From: QQVM01 sp035341855
GTDB taxonomy: Bacteria > Bacteroidota > Bacteroidia > AKYH767-A > 2013-40CM-41-45
Direction: 5' to 3'
NCBI GenBank assembly: GCA_035341855.1
Contig: DAOQWA010000012.1
Span: forward strand, 1 to 64,000
Length of the DNA: 64,000 nt
The position numbers and the translations under genes are program-made. This document shows positions 18,887 to 28,676 of this stretch, piece by piece. The first letter of the stretch is position 1; every line of letters starts with the position of its first letter. The notes below the pieces were generated by a model. That model was not told the DNA's origin and made no database searches. It saw only the letters and a program-made list of their open reading frames with translations.

Positions 18887-21800
18887 ATGGCAGAAAAGAG
18901 TAAACTCTTCATATTTAATGATGGAACCTCCTTGCGAGATGTAATTTTCATTCCATTGTTTCTTTCACTTTTTCTGGTGTACCACTTTTTTCAGGATGTT
19001 GAATTTCAACTGGAAATGTTTGAAGGCCGGTCCATTTCAATTGCTACAGCCGAAGGACTCGATATTTCGAAAAGGGTAAGAAGCTTCTACAACGGAATAA
19101 TAACATTCATTCTACTGGCTGCATCGTTCAGCTATGCTGTTCAGCGTTTTCGAAAAGCTATTTCCGGCCAGGATCTAAGAATGTTGAATGCCGTTTCTGC
19201 TGCCGGAACTGCCTTACTTTTCTTTCAGCTTTTCGGCGCAACAATGCTTCCTTCAATTCACCTGATAATTGCTTTGATGCTTGTCATCACCGGAGGAATC
19301 ATACTAAAACTGAAATTGAAATTTCATAATGAGGAAAAAGTATACTCTTCTTTATTGATTTGGATCTGTACTCTTTCTTTCTCTTTATACTTTTTACAAA
19401 TTCAACTATTTCAATTGGCAGGACTGAGTGCTACGCAGTCATTACCGATTTTCATTCTTGTCTTTTCTTCTGTATTGCTTCTGTTTTATTTTATTGCTCA
19501 ACGAACAGAGCCTATGACATATGCTACTGTTCAGGGAAATATATTCATTAGCTTTCCCCTGGCATTTCTACCAATATTGAGTGTTTTGGCCAATGAATTT
19601 TATATGGTTCTGAACCAACATTCAATTCATAGCATTGGAATAAAAAGCATTTTCGGAACATTCCTTCTGTTAATATTATTCTGGATGTTCATGCGCAGAA
19701 TAAATTGGAGAAGACAAAACATTAGCGAGTATACTGAATCTTTATCCCTACTAAGTAAATCCTGGTTCCCTGCAATAGTCATTGGTATATCTTCTCTGGC
19801 AGGTTACAAAGCTACAGTCAGCCCCTCGGTCGACTGGTTCGAAGACGCCAACAGAATATTACCGCTTCAACAATGGTTTGATTTCGGGAAAGTTCCTTTT
19901 TTAGACACCTTTAGCTCACATGCTTTCTCAGATTTCGGCCCGGGAGTATTATTTTCATTCCTTAACGGCTACAATCCATTGGGAGGTTTTGTTTATCAGT
20001 TCATGATCCCTGTCATAGTATCACTGGTAGTATATTACCTTTTACTCCGTGTTACAGAAAATGGATTTATAGCCTTGTTCATTGCACTACTTTATCCTTA
20101 TGTCGATTTTATCCTCCCTTCTTATTACAACCTCATTCCTGTCACAGCGCTTGCACTCCTGAATCTATACAGAAAACAAAGTGTTCTTAACTATTTCACT
20201 TTCTTCCTGGTACTTGTCCTGATGATTTTCTGGAGAATAGACCTTGGATCTGCAAATCTTGTAGCAGGGCTGGGAGGAATCTTGTTCCTTTGTTTTGCCG
20301 TTCCGGGGTTCAAACCTGATTATCTTCAGCTAGGCAAAGGATTTTTTATGCTGAGTTTTATTTTGCTCGGCAGCTTATTTGTTACATTCCTGTTTTATGA
20401 TGGAAGTTTATTTCATCGCTTTAGTGAAATCCTAGGATACATATCATCTTTCCAATCTTATGGAATAAAAGAATTGAGCATAAACAAGGATTTCAAATAT
20501 TATTCCTTGTACTTCATCATGCCTGTGGCCGTGCTTCTTTCTGCCGCATACGCTTTCATAAGGCTTGTCCGCAACCATGAAGAGAAGAAATATGTCACAC
20601 AAATTTCTTTGCTTATCTTGTTTCTAAGCGTTTTCTACTTTGCAAACTTTCAAAGGGGGCTTGTACGGCACACATTAGCAGAATATTGGGATACTGCTTT
20701 AAGCTCTTATGGTTTCTTTATTCTTTCCATCAGCATATTCCTCAATGAAAGGTTTCATAAAAATTCAACGATCAAGTTTTTTGCATTCATCACACTGGCA
20801 TCCTTGCTAATCATCAATTATAAATTCAGCTCACCGGATCTGCGACAAAACAACACTTATTTCAAAGCAAAACAACAGGCATCTCAGGCTCTATTTCTTT
20901 CCCCTCTCAATGGAAAAATCAACAGAAGCCCTGAAGCCCCTGATGTTGCAGAACGCTACAATGAACTTGATGCATTCCTCAGAGAAAATTTTTCCGACAC
21001 AAGTACTTTTCTTGACTTCAGCAATACGCCGATGTTATACCATTACTTACATCGCATAACACCAAATTATTTCTGTCAGATCCCACATACAGCACATAAT
21101 GAACAAATGCAGGAAGATCTGTTGGAAGGTCTCAGCAACTACGATATTCCTGTAGTTGTATTCTCCAATGTACCGATGAATTTCTGGGATTTTCTTGACG
21201 GCATTCCGAATACTTTGCGACACTATCGCATCAGCGAATATATTTATAAAAATTATAAGCCATACGGAATACTGGATATGCACTCGGTGTGGATCAAAAA
21301 AGACATCGACTTAAAAATTTCAGAACCTTCTGAGATCGTGAACATAAAAAATTTAGATGTAGTCAAAGTGGAAGGTGCTGGTATTACTGATAGCATCATA
21401 CTTGCTTCAACATCAGAAACTCCGGTCAAAATAAAAAATATCCTGGCTGCCCCTCTGGCATTAAAGGAATCTATGCATTATTACCTCCACTTAAAGATGC
21501 AATCCGGATCAGCCGGGGTTCTTTCTGCCCTTGTTACTTTCGGCAATCAACAAGGCAATGAAACCAGAAAGGTCGACTTGCGCCTGAATTCCGGGGACTC
21601 TGAACCCTTCATCATCCTTGACAGAAAACCAGGAGAAGAGTATATTCAAAATATCGATATCCTATTACCTTCGAATTCCACCTATTCCGTTTCTTCGATT
21701 ACATTAAACGAATGTGAAACCATTCCTGACCTTTATTCTAAGCAGTTTCAGGAGCATACTCTAAAACTCATTCCGTATGTTTGGGGAAATTATGATGTTC

Positions 21801-22162
21801 TTGGCAAACAAAGCAATACAGAATCCTCTATCAAAGTACTGGATCAAAAATATTCCTTACAAGCAAACAGGGAAACAAGATTACTGATTCCTCCGGTAGC
21901 TGATGTATCATCAGGAAACTATATTCACATTAAAGCCAAAGCTGAAGGAGAAGCACCTGCTGAAGTAGTGCTAAATTATGGATTGGGAAATCTCAGGGCA
22001 GGAGCTTATACATTCACTATATTGCCTGAAGAATATAAAAATTACAAAATTAGAATCAGCACACAGTACAACTGGTATAATTCACAGCAGGAATGGCTGA
22101 CATTATATTCCGGAGGTGCTACAATTGAGTTGGAGTCGATATCAATTGAAAAGGGAGATTAG
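18887..22162 (+). CDS. Large two-part membrane protein, GT-C-like N-terminus with soluble C-terminal region
   Basis: The ATG at 18887 is preferred over an in-frame TTG at 18875. The 1091-residue product has two halves. Residues 1 to about 655 contain roughly 15-18 hydrophobic helices; a loop at about 316-323 reads DWFEDANR, an acidic loop like those of GT-C glycosyltransferases, followed by FLDTFSSHAFSDFGPG. The remaining 430 residues are soluble, with beta-rich stretches (YYLHLKMQSGSAG, NYIHIKAKAEGEAPAEVVLNYG) suggesting one or two carbohydrate-binding-like domains. I do not recognise a named family. The stop codon is two bases from the GT9 start, so the genes are probably co-translated. A role in building or attaching a cell-surface glycan is inferred from context. 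Confidence 0.6.
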   Translation: MAEKSKLFIFNDGTSLRDVIFIPLFLSLFLVYHFFQDVEFQLEMFEGRSISIATAEGLDISKRVRSFYNGIITFILLAASFSYAVQRFRKAISGQDLRMLNAVSAAGTALLFFQLFGATMLPSIHLIIALMLVITGGIILKLKLKFHNEEKVYSSLLIWICTLSFSLYFLQIQLFQLAGLSATQSLPIFILVFSSVLLLFYFIAQRTEPMTYATVQGNIFISFPLAFLPILSVLANEFYMVLNQHSIHSIGIKSIFGTFLLLILFWMFMRRINWRRQNISEYTESLSLLSKSWFPAIVIGISSLAGYKATVSPSVDWFEDANRILPLQQWFDFGKVPFLDTFSSHAFSDFGPGVLFSFLNGYNPLGGFVYQFMIPVIVSLVVYYLLLRVTENGFIALFIALLYPYVDFILPSYYNLIPVTALALLNLYRKQSVLNYFTFFLVLVLMIFWRIDLGSANLVAGLGGILFLCFAVPGFKPDYLQLGKGFFMLSFILLGSLFVTFLFYDGSLFHRFSEILGYISSFQSYGIKELSINKDFKYYSLYFIMPVAVLLSAAYAFIRLVRNHEEKKYVTQISLLILFLSVFYFANFQRGLVRHTLAEYWDTALSSYGFFILSISIFLNERFHKNSTIKFFAFITLASLLIINYKFSSPDLRQNNTYFKAKQQASQALFLSPLNGKINRSPEAPDVAERYNELDAFLRENFSDTSTFLDFSNTPMLYHYLHRITPNYFCQIPHTAHNEQMQEDLLEGLSNYDIPVVVFSNVPMNFWDFLDGIPNTLRHYRISEYIYKNYKPYGILDMHSVWIKKDIDLKISEPSEIVNIKNLDVVKVEGAGITDSIILASTSETPVKIKNILAAPLALKESMHYYLHLKMQSGSAGVLSALVTFGNQQGNETRKVDLRLNSGDSEPFIILDRKPGEEYIQNIDILLPSNSTYSVSSITLNECETIPDLYSKQFQEHTLKLIPYVWGNYDVLGKQSNTESSIKVLDQKYSLQANRETRLLIPPVADVSSGNYIHIKAKAEGEAPAEVVLNYGLGNLRAGAYTFTILPEEYKNYKIRISTQYNWYNSQQEWLTLYSGGATIELESISIEKGD

Positions 22163-22164
22163 TT

Positions 22165-23430
22165 TTGAAAACCAGATCAAAAGTAATTTTAGATGAGTGG
22201 CTCGGTCGCCTGATCGTTTACATCCTGAATTTGATCGCAAGAATTCTTGGCAAAATTCTTGGCATCAATCATAGCTTCGACAAAATACCGGAGCGCATTG
22301 TCGTTTGTAAATTTTTGGGAATGGGAAGTATCATCCAGGCAACACCCCTTCTTCAAACTTTAAGACAAAGTTTTCCAAATGCTAAAATCTTTTTTGTCAC
22401 CTCAAAGGCCAATCAAAGTCTATTGAAGAAAACACTGTCAGTCAATGACGTATGGTGTGTTGACGATAAAAACATTTTCAGCGTAGTGTCGACAACCTTA
22501 AAAGTCCTCAATAAACTATGGAAGAAAAAAATTGATCTCTATATAGACCTTGAAACATATTCCTATTACAGTACAGCAGTTGCTACACTTAGCCTGAGCA
22601 GGAACCGGCTCGGTTTTTACAGGGCTGAAAGAAACATTCGTATGGGTGTTTATACACATATGATGTTCTTCAATTCAAGAGCCCCCATTTCAGAATCATA
22701 TCTTCAAATGGGCAGACTTGTTGGTTGCAGGGAGATCGAGACCGGTTTGTTTCCGTACCGTGTAAGCGAGAAAGACAAAAATAATTGCAGGGAAATAATT
22801 AAGAGTCTAAATCCTGAGAGCGAATCAAAGTACATCGTTATCAATCCAAATGCATCTGATTTGAGAATAGAGAGAAGATGGCCATTAGAAAATTTTGCAC
22901 AATTGATCACGAGATTGTCGAAAGAATTTCCTGATCATAGCTTTTATCTTATAGGAACAAAAAATGAATTTGATTGGGTAGAGAAATTATTAAATCTTAT
23001 AGACATTCCGGAAAAGAAGAAAGTATTTAATACTGCAGGTAAATTTTCCTTAGGTGAACTATTTGCTTTGATAGCCGATGCAGGACTTACAATTACGAAT
23101 GACACCGGTCCAATGCATATTTCCTTTGCTCTGAAGAAAGCTACCGTTTGTTTATTCGGACCTGCATCTCCATCACAGTATGGACAAAACCCTTATGCTT
23201 TTGGATTGTACAAAAACATTTATTGTTCTCCTTGCGTCCATGAATTTCTTACTCCGCCATGCAGAGGAAACAATCAATGCATGAAGCTGATTACCGTTGA
23301 TGAGGTGGAAGCACTTAGCAAGCGGCTTTTAAGAGATGAGTTCATTTCTCCACCTGACTTCCCGGCTTTCCCGCAACAATTCGCTATATCAAATAACCTG
23401 GCAGCTCTCGGCCTGGTAGAACGAACATAA
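22165..23430 (+). CDS. Glycosyltransferase family 9 protein (heptosyltransferase-like)
   Basis: This 421-residue cytoplasmic GT-B enzyme has an N-terminal hydrophobic helix (LIVYILNLIARILGKILG). The start is TTG at 22165, two bases after the previous stop; a purine-rich AAGGGAGAT overlaps the end of the upstream gene as a possible ribosome site, and the next in-frame methionine is beyond residue 50. GT9 features are visible: FLGMGSIIQATPLLQTLRQSFP, YIVINPNASDLRIERRWPLENFAQL, FYLIGTKNEFDWV, and the nucleotide-sugar motif NDTGPMHISFALKK followed by LFGPASPSQYG. A short cysteine cluster (CSPCVHEF...PPCRGNNQCM) is common in this family. It probably adds heptose or another sugar to a lipid-linked core. 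Confidence 0.85.
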   Translation: MKTRSKVILDEWLGRLIVYILNLIARILGKILGINHSFDKIPERIVVCKFLGMGSIIQATPLLQTLRQSFPNAKIFFVTSKANQSLLKKTLSVNDVWCVDDKNIFSVVSTTLKVLNKLWKKKIDLYIDLETYSYYSTAVATLSLSRNRLGFYRAERNIRMGVYTHMMFFNSRAPISESYLQMGRLVGCREIETGLFPYRVSEKDKNNCREIIKSLNPESESKYIVINPNASDLRIERRWPLENFAQLITRLSKEFPDHSFYLIGTKNEFDWVEKLLNLIDIPEKKKVFNTAGKFSLGELFALIADAGLTITNDTGPMHISFALKKATVCLFGPASPSQYGQNPYAFGLYKNIYCSPCVHEFLTPPCRGNNQCMKLITVDEVEALSKRLLRDEFISPPDFPAFPQQFAISNNLAALGLVERT

Positions 23431-24332
23431 TGGCAATCGTTAACATATCCTGTTCTTGCTGTAAAGGTGTCGAAGGTGAAATAATTCACTCCGGATTGAA
23501 ATCGGTATATACTGACACACCATATTCTGTGGTTAAATGTACAGTTTGCACTAATGGAATTACATATCCTTCTGTGGAGAAGGAAGAACTGAATAAAATA
23601 TATTCACAGATCTACCTTTATCCTGTCCACCTCCTTGCCCTTGGAGAAAAAAAATTCCGTGCCAGGTCAATGGCCTCATATATCAGGACAAATGCTCCGG
23701 CAAAAACTCACCACTCCGTGCTTGAAGTTGGATGCATGTTTGGCTATCTCCTTCAGGAATTGAAATCAGAATACAAAGTAAAAGGTATCGACATTGGTCG
23801 TAACGCTGTCAGCTATTGCAGAAATAAAGGACTCGATGTGGACGATATCAGCATTGAAAATTTCATATCCAACAGCAATCAAAAATTCGACATCATTGTT
23901 ATCTCACACGTTTTAGAACATTTATTGAAACCTCATGAAGTCCTGAACGACCTTCATCTTCATTTGAATCCCGGAGGAAAGATCTTCATCCTTGTTCCAA
24001 ACTACAAGTCATTCTCAGCAAAGGTCTTTGGCAGATACTGGGGCTGGTGGCAGATACCGGTACACATAAACCATTTTAACGAGAGCTCAATTACCGCCTT
24101 ATCTGACTCTACACATTTTAAAAAAGAACTTGTAAGATATCGTGGTGGCGACAGCCTCATGCTGCTACTGAACTTCATAAACCTCTTTTCCTTTCGAAAC
24201 AAAAATGAAGCTCCCGGCATTTTTCAAAAAATGATCATTGGATTCTTTACAAGTGTATTTCGCTATTGGTACTATTTGGGAAATGAAGAACTGACGGTTG
24301 TGCTTGTAAGCAAAAAATCTCCAAAGCTGTAA
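23430..24332 (+). CDS. Class I SAM-dependent methyltransferase with N-terminal zinc-ribbon-like motif
   Basis: This 300-residue protein overlaps the GT9 stop by one base (TAATG), which suggests translational coupling. The N-terminus has two cysteine pairs (CSCC at 8-11 and CTVC near 41-44), a rubredoxin-like knuckle common in sugar-cluster methyltransferases. The Rossmann core follows: VLEVGCMFGYLLQEL (motif I), GIDIGRNAVSYCR, FDIIVISHVLEHLLKPHEVL and GGKIFILVPNYKS. NHFNESSITAL fits the Methyltransf_23 family. The likely target is a sugar or lipid-linked intermediate made by the neighbouring enzymes; this is inferred from position only. Confidence 0.85.
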   Translation: MAIVNISCSCCKGVEGEIIHSGLKSVYTDTPYSVVKCTVCTNGITYPSVEKEELNKIYSQIYLYPVHLLALGEKKFRARSMASYIRTNAPAKTHHSVLEVGCMFGYLLQELKSEYKVKGIDIGRNAVSYCRNKGLDVDDISIENFISNSNQKFDIIVISHVLEHLLKPHEVLNDLHLHLNPGGKIFILVPNYKSFSAKVFGRYWGWWQIPVHINHFNESSITALSDSTHFKKELVRYRGGDSLMLLLNFINLFSFRNKNEAPGIFQKMIIGFFTSVFRYWYYLGNEELTVVLVSKKSPKL

Positions 24333-24342
24333 TTTTCACTTA

Positions 24343-25449
24343 TCAGGCTCCAAACAAAACTACTCTAAGTCCCGGCCACCAAAAAGGCGGATAAGGTATT
24401 GGCTCCAATGCGCCAATACATAATGATGGAATAAAGAGATTGATAAAAACAAGTGTCCAGGTTAGATTGTTAAAGATCTTTGTCCCGTAAGCATCTCTTA
24501 TTGTCCATGCTGATAAAATAATCAAAGGAAAAGCAAGTCCCATCAAGCGGGAAATATCATATGCAATGAAGAACTGACTTGCAATAAAAACAAAACCGAC
24601 GATCAATATTAAAACATCTTTGAAATTCCTTTTTGAAATATATAACAGCATTGCCAGAATAGGAAGCACCCAACCAAGCCTGAATGCCTGAAAAATTCCT
24701 TCTGCCAGATGTTCTGAGACGCGATCTCTTGTCCACCGAAGATTTTCAGGGTCGAAGTAATATGAAGTGTTAAAATCAACTTCAGAAACTGAATTGATAA
24801 TACTTCTATAACTTGCATATAAAAGCACAGCAGGTACGAAAAGCAGGAAAGTCTTAAACGCGGTTGTCAACTTGTATTCATTCCCCAGCAGGAATATAAA
24901 AAAGAACGGAAACAAAAAAACTGTGTTATCGTGATTGAACAATAGTAATGTGAGACATGTCATCACAACATTTCTGCGATCTTTATAAAATAGTACAATC
25001 AGGATCAAGACATAAGAAACCGGATCACTGTAGCCGGGAAAATGAAGCTGATAAAAACTTAATGTCGAAAAGGACAACAACATGGTTATTCCAATGCAGT
25101 TAGCCGGACTAAATCCTTTCTTGCGATGAAAGTAGTATAGTAAGACCAAAAAGGCTGCAAGAAAACCGAGCATGAGGTACTTGAACAACTCCCCTTTCAA
25201 AAACAATACATAACCTAATACAGGAGCAAGTATTCTGTAACGCAAACTACTCTCAACTGACAGATCAAAAGGAGCCATCGATAAACGGGCAAAACCCTTT
25301 CCATGATAGAAAAGCTCCCATCTTGGAGTGGTAAATAAGGCTGCCAGGCCAAGCACTATCAAACCGATTAAGAGTCCGGGCAAAAAAAGCCCCCATTTCT
25401 TCTCCAGACGGTGGACTAAAGTATCAATAGTTTCAAAAAAACGCTTCAT
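24343..25449 (-). CDS. Polytopic membrane protein, unknown function
   Basis: This 368-residue protein has about 9-10 hydrophobic helices, starting with LFLPGLLIGLIVLGLAALF. The first outer loop carries aromatic and basic residues (RWELFYHGKGFARLSM) followed by SSLRYRILAPVLGYVLF. The pattern FHFPGYSDPVSYVLILI occurs here as LHFPGYSDPVSYVL, resembling unassigned membrane proteins in Bacteroidota polysaccharide loci. There is no conserved catalytic motif that I can name. It converges on the methyltransferase gene ten bases away and is divergent from porZ. A role in glycan export or assembly is only suggested by the neighbours. Confidence 0.6.
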   Translation of the reverse strand: MKRFFETIDTLVHRLEKKWGLFLPGLLIGLIVLGLAALFTTPRWELFYHGKGFARLSMAPFDLSVESSLRYRILAPVLGYVLFLKGELFKYLMLGFLAAFLVLLYYFHRKKGFSPANCIGITMLLSFSTLSFYQLHFPGYSDPVSYVLILIVLFYKDRRNVVMTCLTLLLFNHDNTVFLFPFFFIFLLGNEYKLTTAFKTFLLFVPAVLLYASYRSIINSVSEVDFNTSYYFDPENLRWTRDRVSEHLAEGIFQAFRLGWVLPILAMLLYISKRNFKDVLILIVGFVFIASQFFIAYDISRLMGLAFPLIILSAWTIRDAYGTKIFNNLTWTLVFINLFIPSLCIGALEPIPYPPFWWPGLRVVLFGA

Positions 25450-25579
25450 AAATGAAATTCAAGAGATATTAGTATTCTCCGGCTGATGCAAAATTCGTAA
25501 TTTTATAGCCTGTTGCGGCAGAGGTTTACAATATAATCATCACTGCTTCGTTGGCAACAAATCCCCTTTTTAATTTACC

Positions 25580-27946
25580 ATGAAAAAAATCTATACAGGA
25601 ATTTGGCTTCTTCTAAGCATAAGTTTTTTGAGCATTTCCGGTCTTGAGGCACAAAACCCTTCTATAGCCATAGGTCAGTGGAGAGAGCACATTCCATTCA
25701 ATAAAACTATTGATGTAACTGAGGTAGGCAATACAATTTATGCTGCCAGTCAGTATGGTATGTTCACTTATTCAAAAACCGATGGAGAGCTAAATCTTCT
25801 TACTCGGCTGAATGGACTTTCGGATTATGAAATTTCAGAGATCCGCGCGGATGTACAAAGTGGAGTTGTACTTGTTGCCTATCAAACATCAAATATTGAT
25901 CTGATCTATCCGGATCATACAATTGTGAATCTCTCCGATATTAAAAGAAAGAATATTATTGGAGGAAAAAAAATCAATCACATCTTATTTGCAGCAGGCA
26001 ATGCATACTTGTCATGCGAGTTTGGGATCGTCGTCATTGACCTTTCCCGAAAAGAAATCTCTGACACATATTATATAGGGCAAAACGGACAAAACACAAA
26101 TGTAAATGGTCTTGCTTTCAACGGAACCTACATGCTTGCAGCCACAGATAGCGGCATGTACAAAGCAAATTTCAATGACCCGAATATTTTCAACTATACA
26201 GCCTGGTCTCTAGAAACCGGTCTTCCTGTACCTTATGCGAATTACACTTCAGTTACTGCATTAAACGGCAACTTCTATGCTATAAAAACAAACAGCAGTT
26301 TCGCCAAAGACACTTTGCTTGTATATGATGGCAGCACCTGGGCCCCATTTTTTAATGATGACTATGAAGGTGGCTACATAGATTCCTATAACAACATGCT
26401 TTTGTATCGTAATGACTATAAAGTTTCAGCTTTTGATGCAGCGGCAAACGAAATTCATCGTGTAGATCTAGGCATGTATTCCAATGGCAATATCAGCAGA
26501 GGCTTTGTTGATAATGCCGGAATTTTTTGGGTCGCAGATGCAAACAACGGACTGATTAGATATTCTTCCAATCCTTATGATCTTCAAAAAATTTCTCCCA
26601 ACGGACCCAGATCCTCAGCAGTATGGGCGATGGACGCAAGAAAGGGAAACATCTGGGTTGCATCAGGCTCTTTGAGTGGTGACGCCCCGAATTTTGCGGA
26701 AAGAAATGGGACTTATCTTTTTTCTGAAAATAGCTGGAAAACCTTTGACCAGAGCAATGATGCCATATATACAGCACTGGTAAATTCAGGTTCACCTGCA
26801 TTGATATCGGTAGCCGTCGACCCTTCAGATCCGGATCATGCATTCTTTGCCTGTTGGGGTGTAGGTGTTATGGAAACAAGGAAAACTGGAGGGGTAGAAA
26901 TCTATAAATCTTCGAATAGCTCGTTAAAGGGAATCAGTGGCCTGGGAAATTATATCATTGCAGGTGGATTAACTTTCGACGATTCAAATAACCTTTGGGT
27001 TGTTGCCGGAGGAAACACTTCACCTCTCTCTGTCAGAAGACCTGACGGAAGCTGGCAATCATTCGTAATCCCCAATGCCGATATGGCCAGATTTGGACTT
27101 TATCAGATTATCGTCGATGACTACAATCAGAAATGGTTCATTGCCAAAGAAGGAGCAAGTCACGGCCAAGGAATTGGAGTCTTCAACGAAAATGATCCTA
27201 ACATTTCAACTGACGATCAGTTCAGAAGGATTACTGCTGATGCCCAACAAGGATCTCTGGCAGATATTTATGTTCGATCCTTGGCAAAAGATAAAGATGG
27301 TGCAATTTGGATAGGTACTGATAAAGGAATATCAGTAATCTATAATCCTGCTAATGTTTTTTCCTCTCAATCATTCGATTCACAAAGAATCATTATCGAA
27401 CAAGATGGTAATGCACAGTACCTATTGGAGACTGAAGCGGTATCTGTGATTACTGTTGATGGTGCAAATAGAAAATGGTTTGGAACTACAAATGGCGGAG
27501 CCTTTTTAATGTCTGCCGATGGCACCAAACAGCTTTTAAATTTTAATATTGATAACTCACCTCTACCATCAAACGGTATTACCTCTATTGCTATCGATGA
27601 AGTAAGCGGAGAAGTATTCTTCGGAACCGACAAGGGTATTGTATCTTACCGAGGTGATGCAACTGCAGGAACTGAAACATGTGGCGACTATCTTGTTTTT
27701 CCAAATCCAGTCAGACACGATTATCAGGGCCCTATCGCCATTCGTGGTTTGGTAGAAAATGCTGATGTAAAGATCACTGATATTGCCGGGAATTTAGTCT
27801 TTCACACTATTGCAAATGGAGGTCAGGCTATTTGGTATGGAACAAATTTTGGAGGTGAAAGAGTACAAACAGGTATTTACACCATTATGGTTAGCAATAC
27901 CGACGGTACAGAAACCTGTGCCACTAAATTATTATTGGCAAACTGA
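25580..27946 (+). CDS. porZ: Type IX secretion system protein PorZ
   Basis: This 788-residue exported protein has a signal peptide ending near GLEAQ. Its layout matches PorZ: two beta-propeller domains (about residues 30-360 and 370-690), built from repeats such as VGNTIYAASQYGMFTYS, HILFAAGNAYLSCEFGIVVIDL, NNLWVVAGG and GAIWIGTDKGISVI, followed by a C-terminal sorting-domain-like module (YLVFPNPVRHDY...TGIYTIMV). PorZ is a surface component of the T9SS attachment complex and in Porphyromonas gingivalis supplies anionic lipopolysaccharide to sortase PorU. Its presence agrees with the many T9SS cargo genes here. The stop overlaps the recO start by one base, an arrangement I have seen described for other Bacteroidota. 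Confidence 0.88.
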   Translation: MKKIYTGIWLLLSISFLSISGLEAQNPSIAIGQWREHIPFNKTIDVTEVGNTIYAASQYGMFTYSKTDGELNLLTRLNGLSDYEISEIRADVQSGVVLVAYQTSNIDLIYPDHTIVNLSDIKRKNIIGGKKINHILFAAGNAYLSCEFGIVVIDLSRKEISDTYYIGQNGQNTNVNGLAFNGTYMLAATDSGMYKANFNDPNIFNYTAWSLETGLPVPYANYTSVTALNGNFYAIKTNSSFAKDTLLVYDGSTWAPFFNDDYEGGYIDSYNNMLLYRNDYKVSAFDAAANEIHRVDLGMYSNGNISRGFVDNAGIFWVADANNGLIRYSSNPYDLQKISPNGPRSSAVWAMDARKGNIWVASGSLSGDAPNFAERNGTYLFSENSWKTFDQSNDAIYTALVNSGSPALISVAVDPSDPDHAFFACWGVGVMETRKTGGVEIYKSSNSSLKGISGLGNYIIAGGLTFDDSNNLWVVAGGNTSPLSVRRPDGSWQSFVIPNADMARFGLYQIIVDDYNQKWFIAKEGASHGQGIGVFNENDPNISTDDQFRRITADAQQGSLADIYVRSLAKDKDGAIWIGTDKGISVIYNPANVFSSQSFDSQRIIIEQDGNAQYLLETEAVSVITVDGANRKWFGTTNGGAFLMSADGTKQLLNFNIDNSPLPSNGITSIAIDEVSGEVFFGTDKGIVSYRGDATAGTETCGDYLVFPNPVRHDYQGPIAIRGLVENADVKITDIAGNLVFHTIANGGQAIWYGTNFGGERVQTGIYTIMVSNTDGTETCATKLLLAN

Positions 27947-28671
27947 TGCTGCACAAAACCCGAGGCATTGTTTTCAGGACTACGGATTTTTCCGAGTCAA
28001 GTCTGGTGGTTAAAGTTTACACTGAGCTTTATGGCTTGCAGACCTACATGGTTAACAGCGTACGTAAAAAAAATGCACGTGTAAGATCCTCGGTCTTTCA
28101 GTCACTCAGTTTGGTAGAGATGGTTGTGTATCACAAAGAACGTGGAGGTATTCAGCGAATCGCTGAGATCAGACCGATGCCTGTTTTGAGAACCGTTCCT
28201 TTCGACGTACTAAAAAGTTCAATGGCCCTCTTCCTGAACGAAGTCCTCTACAAGTCAATTCATGAAGAAGAAGCTAATGCACAGCTTTTCGATTTTTTAT
28301 TTCATTCCATCCAATGGCTGGATGTGCATGAACCGGCCAACTCCGATTTCCATTTGTTATTCTTGCTCCAACTGAGCAAATATCTCGGCTTTTTCCCTGA
28401 TGATAATTTTTCTGAAGAAAATAAATACTTCGATCTGCAAGAAGGAAACTTTCAGCCTGTCAGTCCACCACATCCTTTGTTCCTGAACCCTGCTTTGAGT
28501 ATGCACTTGCATCAGATTCTTCGCAAGCTGCCCGACTTCTCTGCCGGTTTTAACATTCCTCTTGGCGAAAAAAGAGAATTAATCGAAAGGATATTGGAAT
28601 ACTATCAGCTGCATATATCAGGTTTTGGAAACATCAAATCACACAAAGTCCTTGAACAGATCTGGGCTTAG
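27946..28671 (+). CDS. recO: DNA repair protein RecO
   Basis: This 241-residue protein has an N-terminal OB-fold (TRGIVFRTTDFSESSLVVKVYTELYGLQTYMV) and a helical C-terminal part with LLFLLQLSKYLGFFPD, matching RecO. RecO loads RecA onto SSB-coated single-stranded DNA in the RecFOR pathway. The four zinc-binding cysteines found in many RecO proteins are absent, which is usual in Bacteroidota. The ATG overlaps the porZ stop (TGATG), so expression of the two is probably coupled. It converges on a flippase-like gene with five bases between the stops. Confidence 0.92.
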   Translation: MLHKTRGIVFRTTDFSESSLVVKVYTELYGLQTYMVNSVRKKNARVRSSVFQSLSLVEMVVYHKERGGIQRIAEIRPMPVLRTVPFDVLKSSMALFLNEVLYKSIHEEEANAQLFDFLFHSIQWLDVHEPANSDFHLLFLLQLSKYLGFFPDDNFSEENKYFDLQEGNFQPVSPPHPLFLNPALSMHLHQILRKLPDFSAGFNIPLGEKRELIERILEYYQLHISGFGNIKSHKVLEQIWA

Positions 28672-28676
28672 ACAGA

